Of a DNA stretch of 16,593 bases, positions 6,685 through 13,716 are shown one piece after another. Position numbers and translations under genes: made by a program. Source of the stretch: an uncultured Flavobacteriales bacterium (lineage in GTDB: Bacteria; Bacteroidota; Bacteroidia; Flavobacteriales; Crocinitomicaceae); contig CAMLDR010000092.1 in the NCBI GenBank assembly GCA_946478775.1, positions 1-16,593 on the forward strand, written 5' to 3'. Numbering within the stretch: position 1 is the stretch's first letter; the number at the start of each line of letters is the position of its first letter. The notes beneath the pieces are model-generated. The model was given only the letters and a program-made list of their open reading frames with translations. It did no database searches and was not told the origin of the DNA.

Positions 6685-7277
6685 AAATTGGTATTATTCT
6701 TTTCATAACCTGCATTTCTGCATGTTTCACACTGGCACAGAACGGGTATTCAGACAGCCTCACACTGGAGCGTGAAAAACACGAAAGGGAATTTCTCTCA
6801 AAAGTATTGAATGAGGAAGAACGGAAAACCTATCCCGAAATCTGCTTCTTTCCCGTCAACACCTCTTTTATCGTTGAAGCGGATTTTGTAAAGGAAGTCG
6901 GACCTGCTTTTGTCATGCCCATGTCAAAAGAACGTACCGTTTATTACCGCAAAGTCGGTTATCTTTCATTCACAATCAACGACACTTTGTGTAAGCTGAA
7001 CGTCTATCAGAACCTGGATTTGGCCGGAAAGAAAGAATACAAGAATTATTACTTCGTTCCGTTTAAAGATGCCACAACGGGCCTTTCTACGTATGGAGCA
7101 GGCAAATATTTAGACCTGTATTTCAGCAAGAAAGCAAAAAAAGTGAAGATCGATTTCAATACTTCCTATCATCCGTATTGTGCTTATTCGGATCGTTACT
7201 CCTGCCCTATTGTTCCTGTCGAAAACCGCATTCCTGTTGCAATTACAGCCGGAGAATGTTATGTTTCTCACGAGTAA
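6681..7277 (+). CDS. DUF1684 family secreted protein
   Basis: A 198-residue protein beginning with a signal peptide, 'MKIGIILFITCISACFTLAQ', probably cleaved after the AQ by signal peptidase I; a lipoprotein reading at Cys15 is less likely. The mature part matches DUF1684: 'LCKLNVYQN', 'YFVPFKDATTGLSTYGAGKYLDL', 'IDFNTSYHPYCAYSDRYSCPIV' and the closing 'ENRIPVAITAGE'. Biochemical function is unknown. The aromatic/Cys-rich 'HPYCAY...YSCP' pair could form a disulfide in the periplasm. The ATG overlaps the yggS stop (ATGA), so translation is coupled and it is the last gene of the serA block. A decayed second copy lies at 13466-13662. The family call is confident; what a periplasmic protein does in this metabolic operon is not known. 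Confidence 0.88.
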   Translation: MKIGIILFITCISACFTLAQNGYSDSLTLEREKHEREFLSKVLNEEERKTYPEICFFPVNTSFIVEADFVKEVGPAFVMPMSKERTVYYRKVGYLSFTINDTLCKLNVYQNLDLAGKKEYKNYYFVPFKDATTGLSTYGAGKYLDLYFSKKAKKVKIDFNTSYHPYCAYSDRYSCPIVPVENRIPVAITAGECYVSHE

Positions 7278-7288
7278 TCCTTAAAGAT

Positions 7289-7324
7289 TAAAAAAGGGCT
7301 GCCTGTAAAAAACAGACAACCCTT
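7289..7324 (-). terminator. Intrinsic terminator for the minus-strand T9SS protein gene
   Basis: On the minus strand AAGGGTTGTCTGT pairs with ACAGGCAGCCCTT, with two G-T wobbles, around a short T-rich loop, followed by six T's (the A run 7290-7295). On the plus strand those wobbles become C-A mismatches and there is no T run, so the structure favours the minus-strand gene although it lies between convergent genes. Confidence 0.75.
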
Positions 7325-7350
7325 CCAATCAACCAAGTGGATGATTTATG

Positions 7351-9507
7351 TTATTCTAAAATGATTTTCTTCGTGGTTTTGCTTCCATTGGAAGAAATGG
7401 TTACGATATAAATCCCTTTCGTGAAACCTGTCAGATTTAGCTCAGAGCGTAATCCTTTTGCTTCGAGAGTCTTCACTTTTTGTCCGAGTGCGTTCGTTAC
7501 TTCGATTAATGAACCTTCAGCCGCTTCTTCGAGCTGGATCGTAAAGATTCCGGTGCTCGGATTTGGATGGATAGTTATTTCAGATGCAGATGCAGTTCCG
7601 GTAGTGGATATTTCTTTCATAACGGAAGCGCTCTTCTCTTCTTGTTCTACAATTAGCTGCCCGGCTTCGTCAACAGAAACAATGACCGAGTATTGCTGTT
7701 CATCAGCTTCAGAAGTCCGCATAACAGTCGTTAACCTGTATCGGTGCCCTTTAAGGAATCGTCCCGGTTCACCACAATCCGGATCGGATGCCTGCTCGTA
7801 AATTCCCGTTCCGCTGCTTACAAATCCTTTGAAAGTCTCGTCGTCAGGGTAACTTGTCCAGCAATCTTCGCTCGTATGGGAGTAAAGCGCAGTTCCATCC
7901 GGTGCTAGTTCCTCAATAATATGATGGTAGGAAAAGTCCGGGTTTTCGTATCCCGTAACATCTTCAGGGATGGTTTTCATAGTGAACGCATCAGCAGTTT
8001 GCGATGTAAGCTCAACGTTGAAAGCAGCACTGAATGCCGCTCCCTGAGATACCCACCAGGACCTGCGATCCGAGCAGCCGGTGACATTGTCTGTAACTTC
8101 AATGTAATAATTGCGCGCCGAGGTTTGTGTAAAAGGGTGGAAGACCGGAGAGTTGCCAGGCAATATAACTTCTGTAGACAGTAAGGCACTACCCGAAGTC
8201 GGAGGAAAGCCGCCTGTATAGATATTGACGGTGTATGAGCCGCTTCCGCCGATACCCGTTGCTTTTATCCAGGCAGTTGGTTGGTTGTTGTAGGGAATTG
8301 TGACAGTATTTGATCCGGACATACTTACCGTTATTTTGGGGTTAACATAAATCACCCGGCTCGTTGGCGTCCAGTGATTTCCACAGTTTTGTAAGATAAG
8401 TGAAATCTTGTAATAGTGTCCAGCTTGCATGTTCACATTTGCCGCAACAGCGAAGGGGTTGATCGTGTAATTCCCTGAAGGAGCACCAAGAATGCTTCCA
8501 CCATACCAAACAGGTCCGAAATGATTCCCATTCGCATCGCATTCTTCGACTGCCCACATGTGACTCGAAATCGGTATGGAAGTTCCGGATGTACTGGCAG
8601 ATCCATTTACTGTAAATAACGACCCCTTACAAACTGAGGTTGGTGCTGTGAACGAAGGGTGTAATGCGGTAGGACATGGCACATTATTGTCAATTTTCAT
8701 GCGGTCAACATTTCCATTGAATACGCGCAGACACGACTCTTTAGAATGTACTTCATGATTCAGGCAATCCAGCCCGGTAACTGATCCCGGAATAGTAAAG
8801 CACTGTGGAGATCCTGGTAAATGACCTGTGTAATCCGAATTCGAATACACACTGATAAGCCCCAAAGAAAGATTTGTTCGCTGTACTCTAATATAATAAG
8901 ATGCATTAACCCCTGATGCAATGTAAATAGGACCAGAACTTATCGGTGTGCCGTTCCCGTCTCGTGCATAAACAATAATACGCCAATCTTTGTTCGCTTG
9001 ACTCTCACTGCATCCGGAAGGTGCATTGGAGGTTAGATCTACCCAAATAGCATCCATATTTGTATTTGGATAACTAGCGCATGGACTGCAGAAATTCCCT
9101 ATTGTGCAACCACTTTGCAAGTTCATCTGCTCGGTTGTAAGGGATGCCAATGTTACTGACGGAGAATTATTCTGAAGTCCTCCTCCGTGTTGCGAAGGAG
9201 TAATATTCAGCATGAAATCCATCGTCCAGTTATGATCGCTCAATGGGGGGATATTTCTGCTTAACCGCATTTCCCGGCCGTCTCGAGCAGTTGTGAAAAA
9301 GGCGGCAGTGCCCCAAAAAAAGATGTTCCCGTTCCTGCCATCCCCACAAGATGTAGAAGGAGTACCAACTCCGTCTCCAAGATCAACAAACGGGCTCCAT
9401 CCTGAAGCGGTTGTGGTGTAATGTGACCCTGTTGCACTGCATTGTGCTTTGACATGTATTAGGTTAAGTACAAGTAAGGCCGTCAGTAAATAATTAACGA
9501 TTTTCAT
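7351..9507 (-). CDS. Large T9SS-secreted protein with lectin/LamG-like region
   Basis: A 718-residue exported protein. The signal peptide 'MKIVNYLLTALLVLNLIHVKA' is followed by Q22. Residues about 30-275 look like a concanavalin/LamG-type beta-sandwich ('NWTMDFMLNITP', 'YYIRVQRTNLSLGLISVYSN', ending 'RVFNGNVDRMKIDNN'), which often binds carbohydrate, with many Cys (SPCASYP, GCSES, LDCLN, SCLRVF). Residues about 280-400 form an Ig/PKD-like stretch starting 'SVCKGSLFTVNG', and about 415-490 a SprB/PKD-like unit ('GGSGSYTVNIYTGG...YYIEVTDNVTGCSD'). The last 75-80 residues ('ITIHPNPSTGIFTIQL ... GIYIVTISS...KKIILE') are a T9SS type A sorting domain. The domain fold of the front half is by eye only. 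It is divergent from the histidine kinase, sharing a 296-nt regulatory gap, and convergent with the DUF1684 gene. Probable role: adhesion or glycan binding at the cell surface. Confidence 0.88.
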   Translation of the reverse strand: MKIVNYLLTALLVLNLIHVKAQCSATGSHYTTTASGWSPFVDLGDGVGTPSTSCGDGRNGNIFFWGTAAFFTTARDGREMRLSRNIPPLSDHNWTMDFMLNITPSQHGGGLQNNSPSVTLASLTTEQMNLQSGCTIGNFCSPCASYPNTNMDAIWVDLTSNAPSGCSESQANKDWRIIVYARDGNGTPISSGPIYIASGVNASYYIRVQRTNLSLGLISVYSNSDYTGHLPGSPQCFTIPGSVTGLDCLNHEVHSKESCLRVFNGNVDRMKIDNNVPCPTALHPSFTAPTSVCKGSLFTVNGSASTSGTSIPISSHMWAVEECDANGNHFGPVWYGGSILGAPSGNYTINPFAVAANVNMQAGHYYKISLILQNCGNHWTPTSRVIYVNPKITVSMSGSNTVTIPYNNQPTAWIKATGIGGSGSYTVNIYTGGFPPTSGSALLSTEVILPGNSPVFHPFTQTSARNYYIEVTDNVTGCSDRRSWWVSQGAAFSAAFNVELTSQTADAFTMKTIPEDVTGYENPDFSYHHIIEELAPDGTALYSHTSEDCWTSYPDDETFKGFVSSGTGIYEQASDPDCGEPGRFLKGHRYRLTTVMRTSEADEQQYSVIVSVDEAGQLIVEQEEKSASVMKEISTTGTASASEITIHPNPSTGIFTIQLEEAAEGSLIEVTNALGQKVKTLEAKGLRSELNLTGFTKGIYIVTISSNGSKTTKKIILE

Positions 9508-9556
9508 AAAATGTGTGTTTGATGTTTACCTACTCTTGAGCTTTTCGGTATCCGCT

Positions 9557-9582
9557 CGCATGCCGAATAAAATCCCGCATGC
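9557..9582. promoter_or_regulatory. Candidate LytTR regulator site: direct repeats CGCATGC-N12-CGCATGC
   Basis: CGCATGC at 9557-9563 and again at 9576-9582, separated by exactly 12 bp, with a weaker TATGCAT copy at 9594-9600. LytTR-family regulators bind two direct repeats about 12-13 bp apart, so the geometry fits the response regulator encoded at 12688-13461. The site is 50-75 bp upstream of the start of the divergent T9SS protein gene. The repeat word itself does not match the published AgrA/AlgR-type consensus, so this is a guess from spacing and context. Confidence 0.3.
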
Positions 9583-9632
9583 AACTATTCCGGTATGCAT
9601 CCCGGAGGATCCTCTTTCCATGTGGGTAAAAC

Positions 9633-9651
9633 ATTCATTGGTACCATGAAT
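9633..9651. promoter_or_regulatory. Near-palindrome around GGTACC (possible operator)
   Basis: ATTCATTGGTACCATGAAT is a palindrome apart from one extra T (ATTCA-t-TGGTACCA-TGAAT). It lies in the middle of the divergent gap and could bind a dimeric regulator, but a palindrome of this size also arises by chance. Confidence 0.25.
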
Positions 9652-9803
9652 GCCATTGTGACTAACTCCCGTGTGAATAGTGATCCAGCTAATGAAACAA
9701 AAATCCCTGCTTTTTCCCGGTTCATTACTACCAACCGGTCAATTTTATGCCCACCTGTTAAAATTCATTTTTCCGGAAACATGGAAAAGATTATTTTTAC
9801 TCT

Positions 9804-12719
9804 ATGGCCCTTCGCACCACTATGAGCTTTTTATTTTTTTTGTGCAGCTTAACGATACATGCACAAAAAATCACTTTCAGAAAAATGGATGTCCTTCAGG
9901 GCCTACCATCATCAGAGGTATATAATCTCCACCAGGATAAGAAGGGTTACATCTGGGCATTTACCGAATACGGAATCGTAAAGCACAACGGCACAAAGTT
10001 CATACCTGTTTGCAAAAATCTTCCACCCAACGAAAGCGCGATTTATAAAGTGGCGGAATCCCCGGACGGAATAATGTATATCGCCAATTCCAATGCAAAA
10101 ATCTATCGCATAGCCGGAGACAGTGCAATACAGCTGAAAGGTTTGGAAAAAGTTTCTGCCGAGATCGCCAATAGTAACAAAACCATTATCCATCTTGCTA
10201 TCGATCAAAAGCTGATTTGGTTCGCATCGACGGTAAAAAGCTATCAGTACAATCTGAAAAAACACAGCGTAAATCCAAGCTGCTTACATAAAAGAACAAG
10301 CCTGATAACATTTCAAACAATAGGAACAAGAGACATTGCCCTGAAGTGTCTGCATATTAAAGATCAGAAAGAAAAATGTTTACTCAGCATGGTAGACGAT
10401 AATAATCAACGGGTGTTCTCCATCCCTTTTTTATATGTCTTTTCAAGTCGTAATGGGATCATCAGGAACACAAACCGTTATTATATTATGGGCTGGAATG
10501 AACTGCTGCTGGTCGAAGGTAAAGGAATTGTGAAAAAGCAAAAGTTCAACCGGCCGTTGCTCAGTATGGAATTAGCTCCTGACGGACATGTTTGGCAAGG
10601 TTTATCTTATGACGGCTTGTATGAGCTTGATGCCAATCTGAACCAGCTTCACCATTACCTGCCGGGTTTAACCATTTCAGACATTCTATTCGATAACCAG
10701 GGTGGAATATGGGTTTCCACAATCGAAAGAGGGGTGTTTTATTGCCCCAACCGACAGTATACCTATTACGATGAGATTCCGGAATTGTCAGGAAGTATAA
10801 CCCTGTTAAAGGTAATCGACAAGCAACTATTTATTGGAACTGCGGATGGAAATCTTTTTATCTACGCGAATAAACGCCTGCTGAAGGTTCCCCGAAAAAA
10901 AAAGGACATCTGTGTGAATGATGTTATACGAAACGAAGGGAATTATCTGGTCGGCACAAAATCCGGGATTTATAAACTATACGGCAGTTTGGATGGTTAC
11001 CGAACCATAAATGTTTGTAATAAATTTGGCGGATATGGTTTCGCGGAACAACGCAACAAGCAATTACTGCTGGTTTCAGCATCCAATGTCCTGGAGAAAT
11101 CACCTGAGTCAAATCAGTTTTCCAATCGGCTATTCACACAAAATCCCCGACATATTGCAGCAAGGAAAGATGGTGCAGTTTTTATCAGTACGCGTAAGGG
11201 AGTATTCCTCTTAAAGAATAAGAAACTCGTGATGCCAGCCTATTTAAACATGCTGAGAGGAAAAAAGATCGCAAGACTCAGCCTCGACGGGAACGAAAAC
11301 CTGTGGATTTGTACCATCGGGGATGGATTGTTCCGGCTTTCTCCGGATAACCTGCTTATCCGGATTACCGGTCTGCCTTCTTCGGTTGTTACTGACATCT
11401 GTTTTCTTCACAACAAAAATGCCGTAATTGCTGCGAACAAAGGTGCCTTTATTTCTTCAATGACCAGCGGAGACTTCGGTTCCTGGGTACAATTAGCTTA
11501 TAATGAAGTGAGCAGTGTGGAGGCATTCGACGGTAAACTCTACCTGGGAACCAAACTGGGGCTGACCATTTTGAACACAGAAGGCTTGCTGAAAAAAACA
11601 GTTTATCCCTTCTACCTGGAGTCGGTTTTTGCTGGAAAACGAAAGATCTGCCCCGTGAATATCAAACTAAGACATGATGAGAATAACCTGTGTTTCAATT
11701 TCGATCTGCTAGCCTATTCCGCCAATGAAAAGCATCTTTTCTATACGTTGAAAGGCCCTTCTCCTGAAAAAGGAAAGATTACGGGAAACCAACTTAATTT
11801 ACAGAACCTGGGAGCCGGACACTACAAACTGCTGGTTTACCCGGACAATTACCTGAAGAACAAACATCAAAAAGTCTGGAAAACTTCTTTTTACATCGCT
11901 CCTGCATTCTGGCATACCCGAATTTTTCTTGCTGTAATCATCATCCTGTTTGCAACGCTGATCGTTCTTATAACGCGTTTTGTTTTACGCCGTATCCGTA
12001 AAAAGACTGAAGCTCGTGAGCAGGTTACACGCATGCTGACAATTTACCGGCTCACCGCTTTAAAAGCCCAAATCAACCCACATTTTATTTCGAATTCGCT
12101 GGCGGCAATTCAGGAACTAATTATTACAGATCAAACGGATAAGGCCAATCAGTATCTTGCCCGATTTAGCCTTCTGATTCGTTACCTCCTTAATTACTCA
12201 GATCAATCTGTTGCGAGCATAGCGGATGAATTGAAAATCATTGAAATAATCATCGAACTTGAGCAGCTTCGTTTCAGCAATCAGTTTATTTTCAGGAAAG
12301 AAATTGCGGAAGATATCGCTTTGGAAAACTTGTTTATTCCACCTCTTATTACACAGCCTTTTATTGAAAATGCGATCTGGCATGGATTACTGCCATTAAA
12401 AGGAAAACGGATTCCCGAACTGCTTCTGAAAATCGTCCTGAAAGAGGAACAACTTATCATTTCAATCATTGACAACGGTGTCGGAAGACGGGACGCCCAT
12501 ACAAAAAACAGGACTCAGCATGAGTCAAAAGGAAATAAACTGATCCAACGTCGGATTGAAAACCTGAATAAACTGCATGAGACAAAAGGTGCCTCAATCA
12601 TCCTGACAGACCTTGAAGACCAGCAAGGTGAACCGGCAGGCGTGCGGGTGGATATTATTTTCCGAACAGATATGTTAAACACACTGTATGACGAACAAAA
12701 TCAAGAGTATTATTATTGA
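9804..12719 (+). CDS. Sensor histidine kinase, LytS type, with two-component regulator propeller domain
   Basis: A 971-residue membrane sensor. A signal peptide (ending 'SLTIHAQ') is followed directly by 'KITFRKMDVLQGLPSSEVYNLHQDKKGYIWAFTEYG', the classic first blade of the periplasmic two-component regulator propeller; further blades recur ('DILFDNQGGIWVSTIERG', 'LSLDGNENLWICTIGDGLFR'). A Y_Y_Y-type beta domain spans about 622-685, then a transmembrane helix (about 707-729, 'LAVIIILFATLIVLITRFVL'). The cytoplasmic part has the LytS-type H-box 'INPHFISNSLAAIQELI' with His760, an N-box 'PFIENAIWHGLLP' (about 852-864) and a G-box 'DNGVGRRD'. The usual NPHFIFNSLN reads NPHFISNSLA here. The ATG at 9822 would give an equally good signal peptide. 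Its end overlaps the next gene by 32 nt, so the two form one coupled pair. The ligand is unknown; similar propeller sensors detect periplasmic sugars or polymers. Confidence 0.93.
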   Translation: MALRTTMSFLFFLCSLTIHAQKITFRKMDVLQGLPSSEVYNLHQDKKGYIWAFTEYGIVKHNGTKFIPVCKNLPPNESAIYKVAESPDGIMYIANSNAKIYRIAGDSAIQLKGLEKVSAEIANSNKTIIHLAIDQKLIWFASTVKSYQYNLKKHSVNPSCLHKRTSLITFQTIGTRDIALKCLHIKDQKEKCLLSMVDDNNQRVFSIPFLYVFSSRNGIIRNTNRYYIMGWNELLLVEGKGIVKKQKFNRPLLSMELAPDGHVWQGLSYDGLYELDANLNQLHHYLPGLTISDILFDNQGGIWVSTIERGVFYCPNRQYTYYDEIPELSGSITLLKVIDKQLFIGTADGNLFIYANKRLLKVPRKKKDICVNDVIRNEGNYLVGTKSGIYKLYGSLDGYRTINVCNKFGGYGFAEQRNKQLLLVSASNVLEKSPESNQFSNRLFTQNPRHIAARKDGAVFISTRKGVFLLKNKKLVMPAYLNMLRGKKIARLSLDGNENLWICTIGDGLFRLSPDNLLIRITGLPSSVVTDICFLHNKNAVIAANKGAFISSMTSGDFGSWVQLAYNEVSSVEAFDGKLYLGTKLGLTILNTEGLLKKTVYPFYLESVFAGKRKICPVNIKLRHDENNLCFNFDLLAYSANEKHLFYTLKGPSPEKGKITGNQLNLQNLGAGHYKLLVYPDNYLKNKHQKVWKTSFYIAPAFWHTRIFLAVIIILFATLIVLITRFVLRRIRKKTEAREQVTRMLTIYRLTALKAQINPHFISNSLAAIQELIITDQTDKANQYLARFSLLIRYLLNYSDQSVASIADELKIIEIIIELEQLRFSNQFIFRKEIAEDIALENLFIPPLITQPFIENAIWHGLLPLKGKRIPELLLKIVLKEEQLIISIIDNGVGRRDAHTKNRTQHESKGNKLIQRRIENLNKLHETKGASIILTDLEDQQGEPAGVRVDIIFRTDMLNTLYDEQNQEYYY

Positions 12720-13461
12720 TGATGAAGCTTCTAACCGAAGCTTACTGACGAGCCTTTTAAAGAAACATTGTCCTTCTGTGGAATTAATTGGCACAGCTGC
12801 CTGTGCAGAAGAAGGGTATTCCCTGATCAGAGAAGAGCAACCGGACCTGGTTTTCCTGGATATACATATGCCCGTTCAGGGTGGATTCGAAATGCTGCGC
12901 ATGTTTGATAGAATTCCGTTCCATCTCATTTTTGTGACTGCATTTGATGATTATGCGATCAAGGCATTTGAATTCAACGCGGTAGATTATATCCTCAAGC
13001 CAATTGATTACGCCAAATTAATGATCTCAGTGAACCGGGTGGAAAACCGCATTCATCTCAATGAAGACCGCAAAGATATAATTCATTTTATCCGGTCTGT
13101 TGATGAGAAAACACAACTTTTAAAAAGTGTTTCTGTGCATCATAAAGACAAAGTCGTGCTCATAGATATCGATCAAATCAGTTATATCGTGGCCTGTCGT
13201 AATTACTGCGAACTTATTACAGCTGATCACCAGCGCTTGGTTTCTTCCAAGCCACTTTCAGATTATGAAAAACTGTTGCGCCCATATAAGCATTTTCTTA
13301 GGATCAGCAACGGACACCTGATCAATATGAATTACATACGGTCCTACTCTAAAGGTACAGCCTGCAGTATTACCATGACTAATCAGGAAGAGATCGAAGT
13401 TTCCCGCAGGAAAAAACATGCCATTCTAATAGCTCTTAAAAACCGAATTGACGCACTATGA
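12688..13461 (+). CDS. LytTR-type response regulator
   Basis: A 257-residue regulator. The REC domain (about 5-120) has the acidic pair Asp11-Asp12, the phospho-acceptor Asp58 in 'VFLDIHMP', Thr84 and Lys104 in 'YILKPID'. The C-terminal LytTR DNA-binding domain (about 148-250) shows 'DIDQISYIVACRNYCELIT', 'HFLRISNGHLINMNYI' and 'EIEVSRRKK', the standard core. It is the cognate partner of the kinase, whose stop codon lies inside this gene (32-nt overlap). The start is set by 'KIKSIIIDDEASNR', the normal REC N-terminus. Likely targets are neighbouring surface-protein genes, a guess from position. No terminator is evident after it; the DUF1684 pseudogene follows directly. Confidence 0.95.
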   Translation: MTNKIKSIIIDDEASNRSLLTSLLKKHCPSVELIGTAACAEEGYSLIREEQPDLVFLDIHMPVQGGFEMLRMFDRIPFHLIFVTAFDDYAIKAFEFNAVDYILKPIDYAKLMISVNRVENRIHLNEDRKDIIHFIRSVDEKTQLLKSVSVHHKDKVVLIDIDQISYIVACRNYCELITADHQRLVSSKPLSDYEKLLRPYKHFLRISNGHLINMNYIRSYSKGTACSITMTNQEEIEVSRRKKHAILIALKNRIDAL

Positions 13462-13465
13462 AGTA

Positions 13466-13662
13466 CACATTTTAACAGCTGCACTTATGCAATTGAATGT
13501 GGATCAGAATAACGTATGGCGCCCTTAAATATTCAGTTCGTAATTTCAGTTTCTACCAACCATATTGTGTGATTCAGAACGTTACTCCTACCCGATCGCT
13601 CCAAAAGAAACACCATTCCCGTTGCAATTACAGCCGGGGAATGTTATGTTTCTCACGATTAA
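13466..13662 (+). pseudogene. Decayed DUF1684 gene copy
   Basis: Pieces of the protein encoded at 6681-7277 appear here in order but in different frames. 'LMQLNVDQN' (13484-13510) matches 'LCKLNVYQN'. 'TYGALKYS' (from 13512) matches 'TYGAGKYL', with the intervening codons deleted. 'FSFYQPYCV' matches 'FNTSYHPYCA'. 'RYSYPIAPKE' matches 'RYSCPIVPVE'. After a 1-base deletion, 'NTIPVAITAGECYVSHD' plus stop (13609-13662) matches 'NRIPVAITAGECYVSHE' plus stop. The last 38 bases are 37/38 identical to 7237-7274. At least one internal deletion and two frame changes make it non-functional. It begins within a few bases of the response-regulator stop. The open frame 13497-13727 passes through it and is not a real gene. 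Confidence 0.85.
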
Positions 13663-13673
13663 AATTTAAAACA

Positions 13674-13712
13674 GAAAAAGCAGAGGGCGCCCCACATCTG
13701 CAGAACGCCCCT
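13674..13712 (-). terminator. Probable terminator for the minus-strand alpha/beta hydrolase gene
   Basis: Read on the minus strand, GCAGA and TCTGC (13697-13701 and 13680-13684) enclose a GGGCGCCC-containing segment and are followed by TTTTT (13675-13679); an alternative GGGCG/CGCCC stem also forms. The fold is bulged, so strength is uncertain, but the GC-rich stem, T run and position just beyond the stop codon agree. Confidence 0.5.
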
Positions 13713-13716
13713 ACTC

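Larger units (their letters stand above)
9508..9803. other. Divergent intergenic region, 296 nt
   Basis: Separates the minus-strand T9SS protein gene from the histidine kinase. Short open frames here have no family resemblance or signal and I do not call them genes. It contains paired CGCATGC repeats (9557-9582), a near-palindrome around GGTACC (9633-9651), and a TATTTTTA element (9792-9799) that matches TAnnTTTG at all but the last base, 4 nt before the kinase start. Confidence 0.6.

Noticed and set aside
9595..9925. Two overlapping short plus-strand frames before and into the kinase gene
   Set aside because: They lack family features and overlap the kinase signal peptide in another frame; the region is better explained as a divergent regulatory gap.
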